A program made the translations under genes and the position numbers. Shown piece after piece: positions 1-11,115 of a stretch of DNA of 64,000 nt (positions are counted from its first letter, which is position 1; the number at the start of each line of letters is the position of its first letter). Source of the DNA: Corythucha ciliata (lineage: Eukaryota > Arthropoda > Insecta > Hemiptera > Tingidae); the NCBI GenBank assembly GCA_038030265.1, contig CM075942.1, positions 13,412,029 through 13,476,028 of the forward strand. The letters run 5' to 3'. The notes under the pieces were generated by a model, which saw only the letters and a list, made by a program, of their open reading frames with translations, had not been told where the DNA came from and made no database searches.

Positions 1-62
1 TTTTGTCTCAATTTGGGCCTTGAAGTTCATACTTGTGAGTGAACAAAATAATTTATTGCTAA

Positions 63-197
63 AGGCCCGTTCACAAGCTCTATGTTTGTGTTGTGTGGTG
101 TCTATGCAACCTATCAAAATGCTCCATTCTTCGAGGGAATAAATTTGTTTGGTTGCATGAACTCCACACAACGTAAACATAGAGCTTGTGAACGGGC
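63..197. mobile_element. Palindromic MITE, copy 1 (Harbinger/Tourist-like)
   Basis: Nearly perfect inverted repeat. The left arm begins GCCCGTTCACAAGCTCTATG, and the right arm ends with its reverse complement at 197. The short centre contains CTATCAAAATGCTCC. A second copy with the same arms and the same centre lies at 31,173-31,310. The left flank reads TAA, but the right terminus has eroded (GGGCACC instead of GGGCCTTTA), so no duplication can be read here. The arms are about 47 bp, and there is no coding capacity. Assignment to PIF/Harbinger-type MITEs rests on the intact copy's TTA duplication and its AGGCCC terminus. Confidence 0.85.
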
Positions 198-3100
198 ACC
201 ATTATTTATTTGACGGATTTTTTTTTTCAACTGTATAGAATGTATTTTGACCGATTTATCCCGGGATTTTGAGCTTGACGTAACGGGAAAAATCGTCCGA
301 GAGCCCACCGTAGGAAAAATCCGGGACATGTGGGTCCCAGACCATAAAAAACGTCCTGTGCAGGAGCCACACACGATTAAATAACCCGAATTTTTTGTAC
401 TGTGGGCTCCCGGACTAAAACAAAATGTCAGAGGTCAACACTGTGTATACGTATTATGAATTTTATGTCGAAAAAATTGACAATTTTCCCATGTAGAAAA
501 CGATTCTTAATGCGTTAAACTTGAATTTTTGGTCCTTTGGAACACCCAGGGTGCAGGGTTACTCATGTGTTTCAGCCCCTCAAACTGTCCCTTCTGCCCC
601 AACAACGATCTTTTTTTATCAGGAACTCGTAAATGGAAAAGTTAAGCCTCAAGCCAGCCCCAAACGTAGTAAATTTTAGGCCAGCTATTCAACCAGTCAC
701 TTATCGAACAGTAAAAGTTTTGGCGGTCAGTATAATTATCTGCATGTAAATTTGGCATTAATGGGAACCGTCCAAAAAGCACACCATTCACGGTTGATCT
801 ATCTTGAAAGTGTCAAAAATATGGAATCCGAATTTTTAGGCTTCAATTCCATAACTGAAACTGCGAGAAAACTTGGAATTCAAGCTCCGGGTACTGATTT
901 TTGGTTTGGAAGCGTCATAAAGCATCAGTAACTAACTTGTTGGCACTTGTTGTAACTTTAGGGCAAACACAACATGAACGTGTGTGGGTAAGGGTGAAAT
1001 GAGAGCATTTATGTGTCCCCTCAACCCTTCAACTATATACTTCCATGCCACACCCACCTCTCCGCCCTGAGAGCTTTCAGCGTTGTGCTTCTAAATGACA
1101 AAATGGTCTCTCTGACGCTCATTTCCCTTCAATCCAAGTTCATTAAACGGTTTAATGAGCCTCCCCCCCCCCCTTCCATTCCTTACGACGGGATCAAATA
1201 AGAATCTCATGAATAAATGAAGATAACACGCTCCATCCCCGTTTAGTATCAACATTCTTGAACGTATTTCTCCCCTCATTTGTGCGCGACACTTTTTACC
1301 AACACTTGTGCGAGAGAATCTTCGAAAGATAGGAACTCGGAACCGCCGGAGGGTTGGACGGTTTAGGCCTAGCGGGGTTCGGTGGAGGGGTGGGGGGCTG
1401 TTTGCTTCTTTCAGGATTTAGATCGGTCAAGTTCTTTCGAAGGTGCCTATATTTAGAAACTGGGAGTCGCGGCTTTTATATGTATTTATTCCGAAGTAGT
1501 GCGAAACCGGTCCGTTCTGTTTTTCTCTTCTTCTTCTTTTTATTTTATTTTTTATTTCCATCTCTCCCTTTGCACCGATATGGGGATAGGAGATCCGAAA
1601 AAGCTGCGGACGTCTATAACAGTGTGTCGCGACCGCGAGGAATCGAGACAATCGCTATTTTTGGGGAGGGCGAAAATATTTTTCTTGTGCGATGAAAGTC
1701 CGATGGCGTGAGGAGGGGGGATCAGTTTATAATTTTCGTGAAGGATCACCTTAATTAAAAAATTATAACTTATATGTAACTCTCTAAATCGTGTTCACGT
1801 TTACAGGGAACGCCTCCTCGAATAAATTTGCGTACTAGTCAATTAGCTAGCTTTAATAATTAATAATAATTACGCATAATAGAGTAATTACATGTTTTTA
1901 TCGACTCTTCCAGAGGCAGCTGCAATTGAGGGAATCGAATAACCACATCTATCATTTTTTTTGTTCCCAGGTAACATCGTCATCGTTTTTTGTTTGTTTG
2001 TTTCCTGCGCGGAGAATTCACCTGCGCTTCGCTCTTCCGTCGAGTCATTGAGAATGTGATGGAAAACCTCTAGCAATCGACGATCCTGACGTTCCAACGC
2101 TCGCGTCACGTTTTATCGCTTGGTGACGATAACTTTTTCAGGAGGCAAGTTAAGTTTCAATTTTAATTTTCAGGTTTTTTTTTTCTTCTTCTTCTTCTTA
2201 GGGGAAGTGACGACAAAGAGCTCAATTGACGAAATTGGAAGGGTTTGAAATTGAAGACATGAGTAAGGATGACATGGTAGGGAAGGGAATATTTGCATTT
2301 CAATAAAAAATAGTCAAAACCTCTTACTAAAAGGAAAAAAACAAATTCAGGGGGGGGGGACTTGGGAGCATTTATTTAGGTTTAATTAAAGAAGCTTAAT
2401 TAAAGAAGCTTTAATTATTTTGAGTTTTATGTTTAATAAAAAAACAACAACCTCTCTTTCTCCGTTCATTGTACATGGAACCAAACAAGAGAATGGAGTT
2501 TTTCTCTCAAGCGTTTTAAAATTAATTAATGAAACACGCTGCTTATAAATAACGTCGTTAATTGTATGCCTAATGGAGTTATTTCACTTTACTTCACATA
2601 ATCTTACAGTTGATAAGCCACTGACAAGTTTTTTGTTTTTTTTAACCAAAGCATTCTTAATGTTAATAGTGAGGTTGGGGGGGGGGGGTCAATCAATTGC
2701 GGCCGTTGATCCACCGTGGAAATCCATAGGAAAGAAAGCTGAGTACATTCTTCCTGGTGGGTACAGTTCTACCTCTTTTGAGTCCCTCAAAACAAGTCTT
2801 TGTAGACGAAAATATAAATCCGTGGAAAGCCCGGGGGTGGAGTGGTTCTGGTGGGCGGTTGGCGGCGGAGGAAAAAGGGGCGGATGGAAAAATCATGACG
2901 TCACACTGTTCATCAGGTCGATCGAGCCAAGGCGTCCGGGGGCGGGATATGTAACGGGAAATTTGGGAGCTTTCCTGCGTTTTCTTTGACCCTGCGTGGG
3001 GATGTGCTTGTACGGGGTGCGGAGGACCGAAATAAAGTTCTACCCCGGTAATGGTGTGGGAGATCTTATGAAAAGGTGGCGAACGAAGGGGATTTTCACG

Positions 3101-3270
3101 CTTTTTCATCCCCTTAATTTTTCTTTGCCAAAATAAAACCATAAAATAACTTTCTTTCCCCGTTTCATCTGACAATTTTTAACATTTCCCAGCGTTGTTG
3201 AAAAGAGTGTTTTTTTCAGGGATGAGCCCGTTTCTTTTATAGTAAAAGTGAATCGAAAAATTGATTACTA
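198..3270. other. Gene-free stretch, mostly unique
   Basis: No convincing coding region or transposon was seen. It contains poly-G tracts near 2,350 and 2,680, a TTC run near 2,190, and two abutting direct copies of TTAATTAAAGAAGCTT at 2,384-2,414. A single TGACGTCA palindrome lies at 2,896-2,903. The open frames here are short, biased by simple sequence and without recognisable domains. Confidence 0.5.
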
Positions 3271-3274
3271 AATT

Positions 3275-3280
3275 TTTATT
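3275..3280 (-). terminator. Poly(A) signal of the 3.34-kb exon
   Basis: On the - strand this is AATAAA, 64 nt downstream of the TAG stop at 3,344-3,346. Position and sequence fit a cleavage and polyadenylation signal for the candidate terminal exon. Confidence 0.5.
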
Positions 3281-3343
3281 GCTTTACATGAAGCCAGAGC
3301 TTGCAATTTTGATCGCTAAATAGCCCTCTGTCTTTCCTTTCAG

Positions 3344-3596
3344 CTACACCGATCCGCAAACAGAATTGGAAGGCTGTTCCTGGCGAACCGACGACATTAC
3401 AATGTTGGCGTCGTAGAATGAATACGCGTCATATAAAAAATACTCCGGATTTTTGTATTCGGCCGATTTACTCGCACCGGGACCCACTTGAACGTCGTCA
3501 GTCGTCGGAAGTTTGGCGATTTTGTCGCCGAGACCGCCAGTCGTCTCTGTTGTGCTGGAGCGTCGAAGCGTCATCGTCGGTGAGCTGGCGGCATAT
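3344..3596 (-). CDS. Candidate terminal coding exon, unknown protein
   Basis: The - strand is open across the whole interval and encodes a low-repeat, charged, Ser/Thr-rich stretch. It begins RYAASSPTMTLRRSSTTETT, continues through EYKNPEYFLYDAYSFYDAN, and ends SVCGSV before a TAG stop. Third codon positions are often C or G, as in the repeat-protein gene at 14 kb and unlike the surrounding AT-rich DNA. A plausible acceptor (branch-like TTTTAAC, then CAAAAG) lies just upstream, and AATAAA follows the stop by 64 nt. I do not recognise the family. No upstream exon was identified, so only the C-terminus of a - strand gene is seen. It could also be a retained old exon; transcript data would decide. 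Confidence 0.5.
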
Positions 3597-3609
3597 CTTT
3601 TGAACGAGT

Positions 3610-5080
3610 GGGTTAAAAGATTCTTGTTTATCATTTTTTTTTTTCCTTCTTGTTTTCCAAATTGAATTCATTTCCATTAATGTTTTCTAATTTGATCACC
3701 AAGACAATAGGCAGAGGCCAACTGTTGCTCTTTAACCGCTGGATTGTTATAAGAAATGTGCCGGACAAACTTTCCAAAGCAATTATTTTCATTCTACGGA
3801 ATGCCTACGGCACATATTAACTCAGTAATTCGAGCGGTTTTATGCCAATTGTATTAATTGTGAGAACTTATCTTCTCTACTGTTTACTCGTAATTTTATA
3901 ATTCAATTTTTAACCGATGGAATTTCGATGGCCGATTACTTTTAGCGACTTCCAGTATACTGTATCGTGCGATTGTGGGAGAAAAAATTATACAAATTGC
4001 AGAGGAGAAGGAAGGAAAATTGTCTACAATCATGAAAAATTAACACGCTACCACTTGTATATATAAAGAAATTTCCCTATTGAACCTCAGATGATTAGAA
4101 ATTGAGCGAAGTGCTCTTCGAGTCAGGACAATTTAATGTTTCACGATTCCCTCATGTTTTGGATTACCAAAAACCGTCCTTATCTCCGTGCTCACATGGG
4201 CGTTTTGGCTACCTACACCACCTTCGCTCTCTCTAACTCGCTTTGCTAATAGTATTTGTATTGAATTTACGTTTCAGCAGGTACACACTGCTTCAATACA
4301 ACAGAAACAGCACGGCTCATCAAGCAGCATCGCGTGACAAATTCAACGGACCAGGGGTTAATGCTCTACATCTACCCTGTAGATCCGAATTTGTTTGATG
4401 CACAGCGACAAATTCGGTTCTAGAGAGGTTTGTGTGGGGCATATACATTGCCTGCCACATTTAATTTATCGATTTACGTAGCTCGAGTGTACTTTTAAGT
4501 CTAATTTGATTAGAAAACACGATATTTTAGTCGTTTAAGCATTCAACTGTAGTCGTGTCGTTAACAATAATAGTAAAGCACCTTGAAAAATTCAATGGCA
4601 AAGTGATTGTTATCTGAGTGTTTTGCGGCGCTTGAACTAGCTATATTGATTCTGATGCTTTTATTACTATAAGTATACATTATTTCGACCTTCTGACATT
4701 CAAGAACGTGTATTTGAAACAGCGCAGACATATCGTCCCATTTGTATGCAAAAGAGCGCTGAAGAATAGTAGAATTAAGCATTGCAATATGAAAGATTTG
4801 TTAATTTATTTATCATCAGTGTGAACTGTGATCTTGATATTTTGTGCGTCATTTTTGAGGAATTTTGAGGATGACTCTATACCACAAAAACGATTCATTT
4901 TTAGCGAAAAGAGTTTTAAAAGGGTGAAACCACGGTGACGAACAGGAAGGGAGGGTGGTTCAGCGGGAATTCGCCAGAAATTACCCTCTTACGATGAGAG
5001 AGATGTTCGATTCATACATGAGGGCAAGGGCGTGAGCAATGTGCTGGCGCGGGAAATTCCTGAATATTCCATTCATTACT
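3610..5080. other. Gene-free stretch
   Basis: AT-rich, apparently unique sequence. No tandem array, inverted repeat or coding exon was recognised by eye. A short open frame on the - strand near 4,561-4,782 has no domain signature. Confidence 0.4.
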
Positions 5081-5092
5081 AGTTTTGGGCTT

Positions 5093-5205
5093 TGGCCAAT
5101 TGACCTCCATCAAATTTGGCAATTGACAAGTCAATTATACAGAAAGATTTTGACCGAAATTCGACGTTCGAAATCTCGGACTTGCAAGTCACTTCCTGCT
5201 CGACT
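5093..5205. repeat. Dispersed repeat, copy at 5.1 kb
   Basis: The sequence around AATTGACCTCC, then CAATTGAC, TTTTGACCG and AAATCTCGGACT recurs in the same order and orientation at about 57,976-58,070. Spacing is similar, with many substitutions. The shared stretch is about 100 bp and borders a minisatellite in both places. No ends or target duplication could be defined. Confidence 0.5.
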
Positions 5206-5279
5206 CGGACCTAATTCCAAAAATCGGTCAAATGAGCGTAACATAATTATCTCGTTCAACAGTCAAAGTCGGGGAGGTG

Positions 5280-7545
5280 CTGCTTGGACAACTCATGATC
5301 ACTTTTATCGCAGTTTGAGCCGTGATTTGACACTTTTTCTTGATTTTATTCGCAAAATTAGAGATTTTTCTTAATTTCAGACATGAAATTGAATCAATAA
5401 ATCACGAATTAGCACATTCTGTTGATGTTATCAATGATATAGCGTTTATTTTAAATTTTAACTGTGAATGAACACCTTTTCTCTATAATAAGCGATATAT
5501 TCAGCCCTTTAACTCAATTTTTCCGCAAAGCATTTTTTAAAACTCCCAAATGCTTCCTGTTATTCTGTGATTTTCCACATGACAAAAGTCAAACATACCA
5601 TTTTGAAGGCATGTACGCGTCCAGGGACACATTTATTTTAAGGTTTTCACAGTTTTAACAACAAATTAACTGTTTCTTCCCTTTTAATAAGAAATAATAA
5701 ATACCTCTTTTCTCGATTTTTCCCGAATTTGTCTGTATAAACAGAAAATTGGTGCCTTTTACAAGTTTTAGCCGCGAATTAGTGCTGTGTGGCAATTTCA
5801 TCTACGAAGTAGCGCTTTTACTCAAAACAATTTGGACGTGAATCACCGTTTTACTCAATTTTAGCCATGAATTTGCAATTTTTCTCACTTCTTTTCATTA
5901 ATTTGATATTTTGCAAGTCAAATTTGCCTCCTCTAAAAACCTCGTATTGTCGTTTTTCTCAATTTCAGCCGCGAATCAGCCGGTTTTTTACTTTTAGTTA
6001 AACGAATTAGGGTTCTTTCTCCATTCTGGTCACTTATACTGCTTTTCTGGCAATTTGTTCCTCTTTTACATGATATCGTTTTTTTTTTCTCTCTATTTTT
6101 CGGTGAAATTACTCCCAGTGACTGCGAATTGGAGGTTTTTTTTTTTATATTTTATTCGCATATTAACGTTTACTTGTTTTAATTTTAGCCGTGAGGACTG
6201 GAGCTTTTTTTTTGTTTTTTTGTTTGGAACGAATTAGTGTTTTTTTTAATTTTAGCCGATTTTTCCCCCAGAAACCACTAATTAGCAGCAGGTTTCCCCA
6301 ATTTTAGCAGTGAATTAGCGCTCTTTCTTAATTTTGGCCTCGAAATCACTGATTTTCTTAAGTTTAGCGGTGAATATTAATTTTATAATAATAAATATTA
6401 GTTTATTAGTTTATTATTATTTTATATTTTATAATTAATTATAGTTTATAGAAATATTAGTTTATTATAAGAAATATTAATTTCCCCAATTCTACCAGCC
6501 AATTAGCGTTTTTATATCATTTTCGCGGATAATTACCATTTTCCCAAATTTTAGCAGAAAATTAGTACATTTCCTCCTTCAATTCGCGAAGAGACGGATT
6601 TGCTCAGTTTTAGCCGTGGTTTAGCCATTTTTCACAAATCTCGCACTGAATTAGCGTTTTTCTCAATTTTAAATCAGATCAATTAAACAATTAAATCTGG
6701 AACTGGGCCGGAATCTGCATTTCATTCTAAATTTCATCCACGAATCAATTTTCTTCAATTTGAGCCGTAATAGAGTCTCCATACAGCTTGATTCAGTAAT
6801 TGTTCTCAATTTTGTTCTAGCAAATACATAGAGAAACCAGAAACTAGCGATTTGTTTTTCAATTCCAGGCATGAACTGTCCTCTTTTTTCTCAATTTTAC
6901 CAGATAAATAGAGAGCTTTATTTAACTTTAGACGCTAATTTGCGTTTTTATTTTATATTTCAGCCTTAAATTGGCACTTTACCTCAATTTGTTTTCAAGA
7001 ATTAGTGTTTTTATAATTTTAAGCTGCGAATTAACGCGTTTTCTTACTTTAAGCCTCAAATTAGCCTTTTTTCTTCCCAATTTTACTTGAAAATGAAAGC
7101 TTTTTCCTAATTTCAACCTCGAATTGGTGCTTTTTTCCGGTTTTACCAGCGAATTAGCGATTATTCTCTTTTCTAGTGATGTAAATTAACCATTTTCATA
7201 TCCACATAGTCATAAAGTGTCCTCCAGAAACGGCGAATTTGCATTTTTCTTGAATTAGCGAGGCGTTAACCGTGAACTAGCGTTTTTATCAGTTCTATAG
7301 CCACGAATTAGTGATTCTTCTTAGTATCTTTAGGCATGTCGCCTCCAAAAACCATGAATCGATGTTTTCTGAATTTCTTTTTTCTGTGAATCAGAATTTG
7401 TCTCAATTTTAGCCGGGAATGAGCGATTTTAGTCACTTGATATGGTCTTGACTTACCGCTTTTTCTTGCCGTGAAAAGTGCGTTAACGGTTTTTCTCAAT
7501 TTTAGCATCGAATGAGCGCGGTTTTTCGAAATTTAATTCTAAAGT
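5280..7545. repeat. Degenerate minisatellite (AATTCGCGG family), reverse orientation
   Basis: Dozens of imperfect copies of a unit of about 28 bp, read here as TCTCAATTTTAGCCGCGAAT then TAGCGTTTTT. Its reverse complement has the core ATTCGCGGCTAAAATTGAG, found in arrays at 9.0-12.4, 19.8-21.9, 25.5-28.4 and 44.4-44.9 kb. Copies have diverged heavily and spacing varies, so it is an old array. A pure A/T island interrupts it at about 6,370-6,480. It encodes nothing. Unlike the 19- and 25-kb arrays, I found no transposon ends around it. Confidence 0.85.
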
Positions 7546-7925
7546 TCACAAACATAAAACTTCCAAAAATGCATAATGCGTTCCATATTTAACCTTTTCC
7601 GGGGCGTTTTCAGAAGAGATCTCGTATTTGTTTGGCCCCTCCCTCTCGTCCACTGCGTTTGTCAATGTTATTCCTGTGCCTGTTTGCAAACAGTAATGCT
7701 AAGTTATACGACACATCGATATTTCTTGAGATAAACTATTGATTGAGAAACCCACCCGTATTTCAGTGATTGATTAACCCAACCTAAGCCTTCTGAAATG
7801 GCCAAAAAACCTGTTAAACAGCAGCCCAATCTCACAACTATACAACTGGCTTTAACCATTTGTCTCGCATTCTCAACCCTCTTCTAGTGCCAACCCGTGA
7901 AATAATTTTGAAAAAAGTGCCAAGT
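7546..7925. other. Short unique stretch between repeats
   Basis: No coding region or repeat structure was recognised between the minisatellite and the tandem duplication that follows. Confidence 0.4.
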
Positions 7926-7926
7926 C

Positions 7927-8530
7927 CAAATAATATAGGAACGCGCGAAATTGTATTTTTTTTTATTTAGCGTCAATTCGTTGAATGATTGTTACGGAAG
8001 CGAAATCTTTCATTTATTGGGGTTTCAAGGTGAAAAATCCCCATAATTTAGGCTTAGGATGGTCCAAACTCAAAATTCAGACAAAATGTCCGAAAATCAA
8101 TTTTTCTAGGAGTCAAAGCCCGTGACCTATGATTTCTGAAAAAGCAAATCCTGTAAAATAAATTTTGAAGGATTAAAATTCGTCAAATTACTCTGGCCAA
8201 AATAATATAGGAACGCGCGAAATTGTATTTTTTTTAAAGCGTCAATTCGTTGAATGATTGTTACGGAACGAAATCTTTCATTTATTGGGGTTTCAAGGTG
8301 AAAAATCCCCATATTTTAGGCTTAGGATGATCCAAACTCAAAATTCGGATCCAAGCCCACAAAATTATAGTTTGTTGTAGTGCGCCAAAGCCAAGAATTT
8401 AGGTTTTGGATGAGTCAAAATGTCCGAAAATCAATTTTTGTAGGAGTCAAAGCCCGCGACCTATGATTTCTGAAAAAGCAAATCCTGTAAAAGAAATTTT
8501 GAAGGATTAAAATTCGTCAAATTACGCTGG
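7927..8530. repeat. Diverged tandem duplication (about 273 and 331 bp)
   Basis: The block beginning AATAATATAGGAACGCGCGA at about 7,927 is repeated from 8,203. Both copies run through TTGGGGTTTCAAGGTGAAAA and end with GGATTAAAATTCGTCAAATT. The second copy carries about 60 extra bases near 8,346-8,410 (including AATTATAGTTTGTTGTAG). Other differences are scattered substitutions and short indels, so this is a fairly recent local duplication of non-coding DNA. Confidence 0.85.
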
Positions 8531-8677
8531 GAATGAGCCAAATTTGTAGGAATTTCTTACAACATTTCCATTTGACGGAAGTTTGCCGCTAAATTAGCTT
8601 TGTGCTCATTTGTCTTACAACTTAGCTCTACCTTGCTGCCAAAAAACCATCGAAGCTCCACCATGTGCCACAATTAA

Positions 8678-8818
8678 AGCCCTGTTCACACGGTGCAACG
8701 TTTGAAGCTATATTGCACGCTGGTTTTTTAAAAACATATGTTCCTTGGCAGTGACCGGATGTTTCTAAAATTCCAGCATGCAATTTAGCTTCAAACATTG
8801 CATCGTGTGAACAGGGCT
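8678..8818. mobile_element. Harbinger/Tourist-like MITE with TAA duplication
   Basis: A 141-bp inverted-repeat element. The left arm begins AGCCCTGTTCACACGGTGCA, and the right arm ends TGCATCGTGTGAACAGGGCT. It is flanked on both sides by TAA (8,675-8,677 and 8,819-8,821). The arms extend through GTTTGAAGCTA/TAGCTTCAAAC. The 3-bp TWA duplication and the CCCTGTTCACA-type terminus are the hallmarks of PIF/Harbinger-derived MITEs. The loop (GTTCCTTGGCAGTGACCGGA) resembles the loop of the element at 40,258-40,399, so the two are related. Confidence 0.85.
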
Positions 8819-8994
8819 TAATTCAGGGATCTTTTCAAGTCACCAGGGCTAGAATTGAAGCAGTTTTCGCGTCTCCCGTCCCTGAGACTCTCTGAGGCTC
8901 TCGATGAAAATGGAGGTGAGACAGAAGAAAGTCTGCGCCTGAAATCAACGAAAAATCGTCAATGCCCAATTGTTGCTCCTATAACAAGGCTAAA

Positions 8995-9462
8995 ATTTAA
9001 ATACCTCATTCGGCAAAATCACGATATACTGCATGAGAAGGTGCGCTAATGTGCCGTTTATCGGGCAAGCGCAAGTGGTTCATAAAAAGATCTAAATTAT
9101 TGACTGAAACTGGAGAAACTCCTAGCAGGTTCCCGAATAAAATTAAGATAAACGCTACTTCACGGAAAAAATCGAACATGAGCACTATTCGAGGCTATAA
9201 ATTACCAAAAGTGCGTTGATTCCCTGCTAATTTTGAGACAAATCGCTAATTGGCAGCTGTCACTAAGGAAAAGACCACTGTTTTGCAGCGGAAAATTCCA
9301 AAACTCAAATTCGCAATGAGTCGAAGCAGCTTTGTGGCAAAAATTGTTAAAAAGGCACCAATTCTTGGCAACAATCGAGAGAAATCGCTCATTCGTTGCG
9401 AAAAATCAAATTCACGGCTTCTTATTTTTTGAGGCGATATTGAGAAAACCCGCTAATTCTTT
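8995..9462. repeat. Degenerate minisatellite (AATTCGCGG family), left part
   Basis: Imperfect units of the ATTCGCGGCTAAAATTGAG family, forward orientation, about 25-30 bp each. The array stops abruptly at the poly(A) end of the LINE fragment at 9,463 and resumes after 10,196. The two parts therefore look like one array split by that insertion. Confidence 0.7.
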
Positions 9463-10196
9463 TTTTTTCACTTTATTGCAGGAACCTTTCACACAGAAAT
9501 AAATAAATTTTAACATAATGCAATACCAATCAACAAAGTACATGTACAAAGGGAGACCAGCCCGTTCAAAACCAAGATTGCGAGCGCGTATACTCACAAA
9601 ACAAAATCACAGCCAAAAATCCTCAGGTCTACACCCAGCTATCAAAAAACTCCTCGATGGAGTAAATGGCTTTGTTTATTAGGTCTCCCTTTGTTGAGCG
9701 CTCAAACTCATCAGAAGCACCTAATGTCCTGAATGAGGCTGGAAGAGCGTTAAATAGCCGAGTCGAAACAGTTTGGAAGTCTGTCATCACCTTTGAGAGG
9801 TGGGAGAACGACAAGACCAAATCATCCTTGTGCCTTGTATCGTAGTGATAGTGATACCAACGCTCTCTATGTGCAATAACCAGGGCCTGGAGCACAAATA
9901 AGCGCGACAATGTCAGTCTGTCTGACTCCCTAAAACTATCTCTACAGGATTCACCCTTGCCCAAACTAGCTATGATTCTTATGGCTATTTCTTTTGCAAT
10001 TTCTATACTCTTTTGGCCGCCGGAGCCGTACCACAAAGGATATAGTCCCGTATGGCAAATGGCAATGCACATTCGCGAAGTATAGGCCGTTCTAACAACG
10101 TCCTACGACGTCCCTGAACCTCCTCAAAAGGAACACGCCGCAGTCACCACCAACTTACCGCACAACCTGTCTATATGCACCGCCTATAAAATTAAC
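9463..10196 (-). pseudogene. 5'-truncated non-LTR retrotransposon (LINE), 3' part
   Basis: On the - strand an open stretch of about 147 codons (10,072-9,629) has the composition and pattern of the C-terminal segment after the reverse transcriptase of jockey/CR1/RTE-type LINEs. It has FQTVSTRLFNALPASFRTL, then a charged run ending EEFFDSWV. Upstream of it the frame is broken. The element ends in a 3' UTR with CAATAAAG followed by an A-run (plus-strand T-run at 9,463-9,471), as expected for target-primed insertion of a truncated copy. The fragment interrupts the minisatellite. Clade assignment is tentative because no RT motifs remain. Confidence 0.65.
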
Positions 10197-10700
10197 CGCT
10201 AAGATTCAGAAAAAGAACCAACTTATGGGTAAAATTGTGAAAAGGGTCTCATTCGAGGCTCAAATTTTGGAAAAACACTCATTCGCAGCTAAAATTCAGA
10301 AGAATCACTCATTAACGCATGCTGAAAAGTTAAAACTGTGAATGAGTGCTTATTTGCGGCTAAAGTAGAGAAAACGCCAATTCGCGGTTTCTGGAGGGTA
10401 GCGCACCTTGGTAGTGGTGAGGGGGTGGAAACAGTTTGGACCGTAGGGGGTGGAAAAGCTTGAATACGGAAAAAATGGGATTTTACTTCGATGTTTTAGG
10501 TTTTATGTTCATGGCCATGCTTACGAACGTGACATGGATAGGTACTTATATCGGGTTGGATGGTGATGGGTTTTTGTGTTGAAAATTTCAATTCAATACG
10601 ACAACCGTGTTTAAAATTTAATTTTAGCGCTCATTCGGGGCTAAAATTGAGAAAATGCGCTAATTCACAGTTTTCAAATTTTGGACCAAAATTCAGAACA
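10197..10700. repeat. Minisatellite remainder and unique spacer
   Basis: Forward units of the AATTCGCGG family at about 10,200-10,400 and 10,620-10,690. Between them lies a roughly 220-bp spacer starting CTGGAGGGTAGCGCACC. No gene was seen. Confidence 0.6.
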
Positions 10701-10950
10701 AAATTGCTAACCTGATTGCTGATGCAGTTGCCTCTACAGCAAAAACCAAGGGGGGAAGTTATGTGCTGCTAGAAATTATGTATATTTATGTTTACCTGGA
10801 GAAGGTTTTCTAAGCACAATTAAGTGTCGAAGAACTTCACTTACAGATTGCTTACAGACTGAAAAAGTTAATGATCAAAAAATCTTAGGGTAATGTTTAA
10901 TGACTTCAAATTCAATTCAAATGGTGAGACCGACTTTTATAGGAAACATC
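10701..10950. other. Unique spacer
   Basis: No coding region, RNA gene or repeat was recognised. Confidence 0.3.
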
Positions 10951-10951
10951 T

Positions 10952-11083
10952 GGGGGCCTATTCTCTAACTCCGAAGCAATAGCATTTTCGCAGTCATATG
11001 TTTATTTCATTAATTTTTTTCAAACAAATGAATGAAATAGACACATGGATGGCGAAAAAAATATTGTTAGAGAATAGGCCCCC
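10952..11083. mobile_element. Small inverted-repeat element (GGGGGCCTATTCTCTAAC ends)
   Basis: The left end reads GGGGGCCTATTCTCTAAC, and the right end is its complement (GTTAGAGAATAGGCCCCC). Internal inverted arms around CATATGTTTATTTCATT and AATGAAATAGACACATGG continue the hairpin. A third, partial end (GGGGCCTTATTCTCTAAC) follows at 11,098-11,115, suggesting a second truncated insertion or a rearranged copy. No target duplication is clear. Confidence 0.75.
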
Positions 11084-11115
11084 TGTTTCTTCAACTTGGG
11101 GCCTTATTCTCTAAC

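Noticed and set aside
2693..3175. 160-codon frame on the - strand
   Set aside because: Its composition follows G- and C-rich simple sequence, and it overlaps a + strand frame of similar length. No motif or signal was found.
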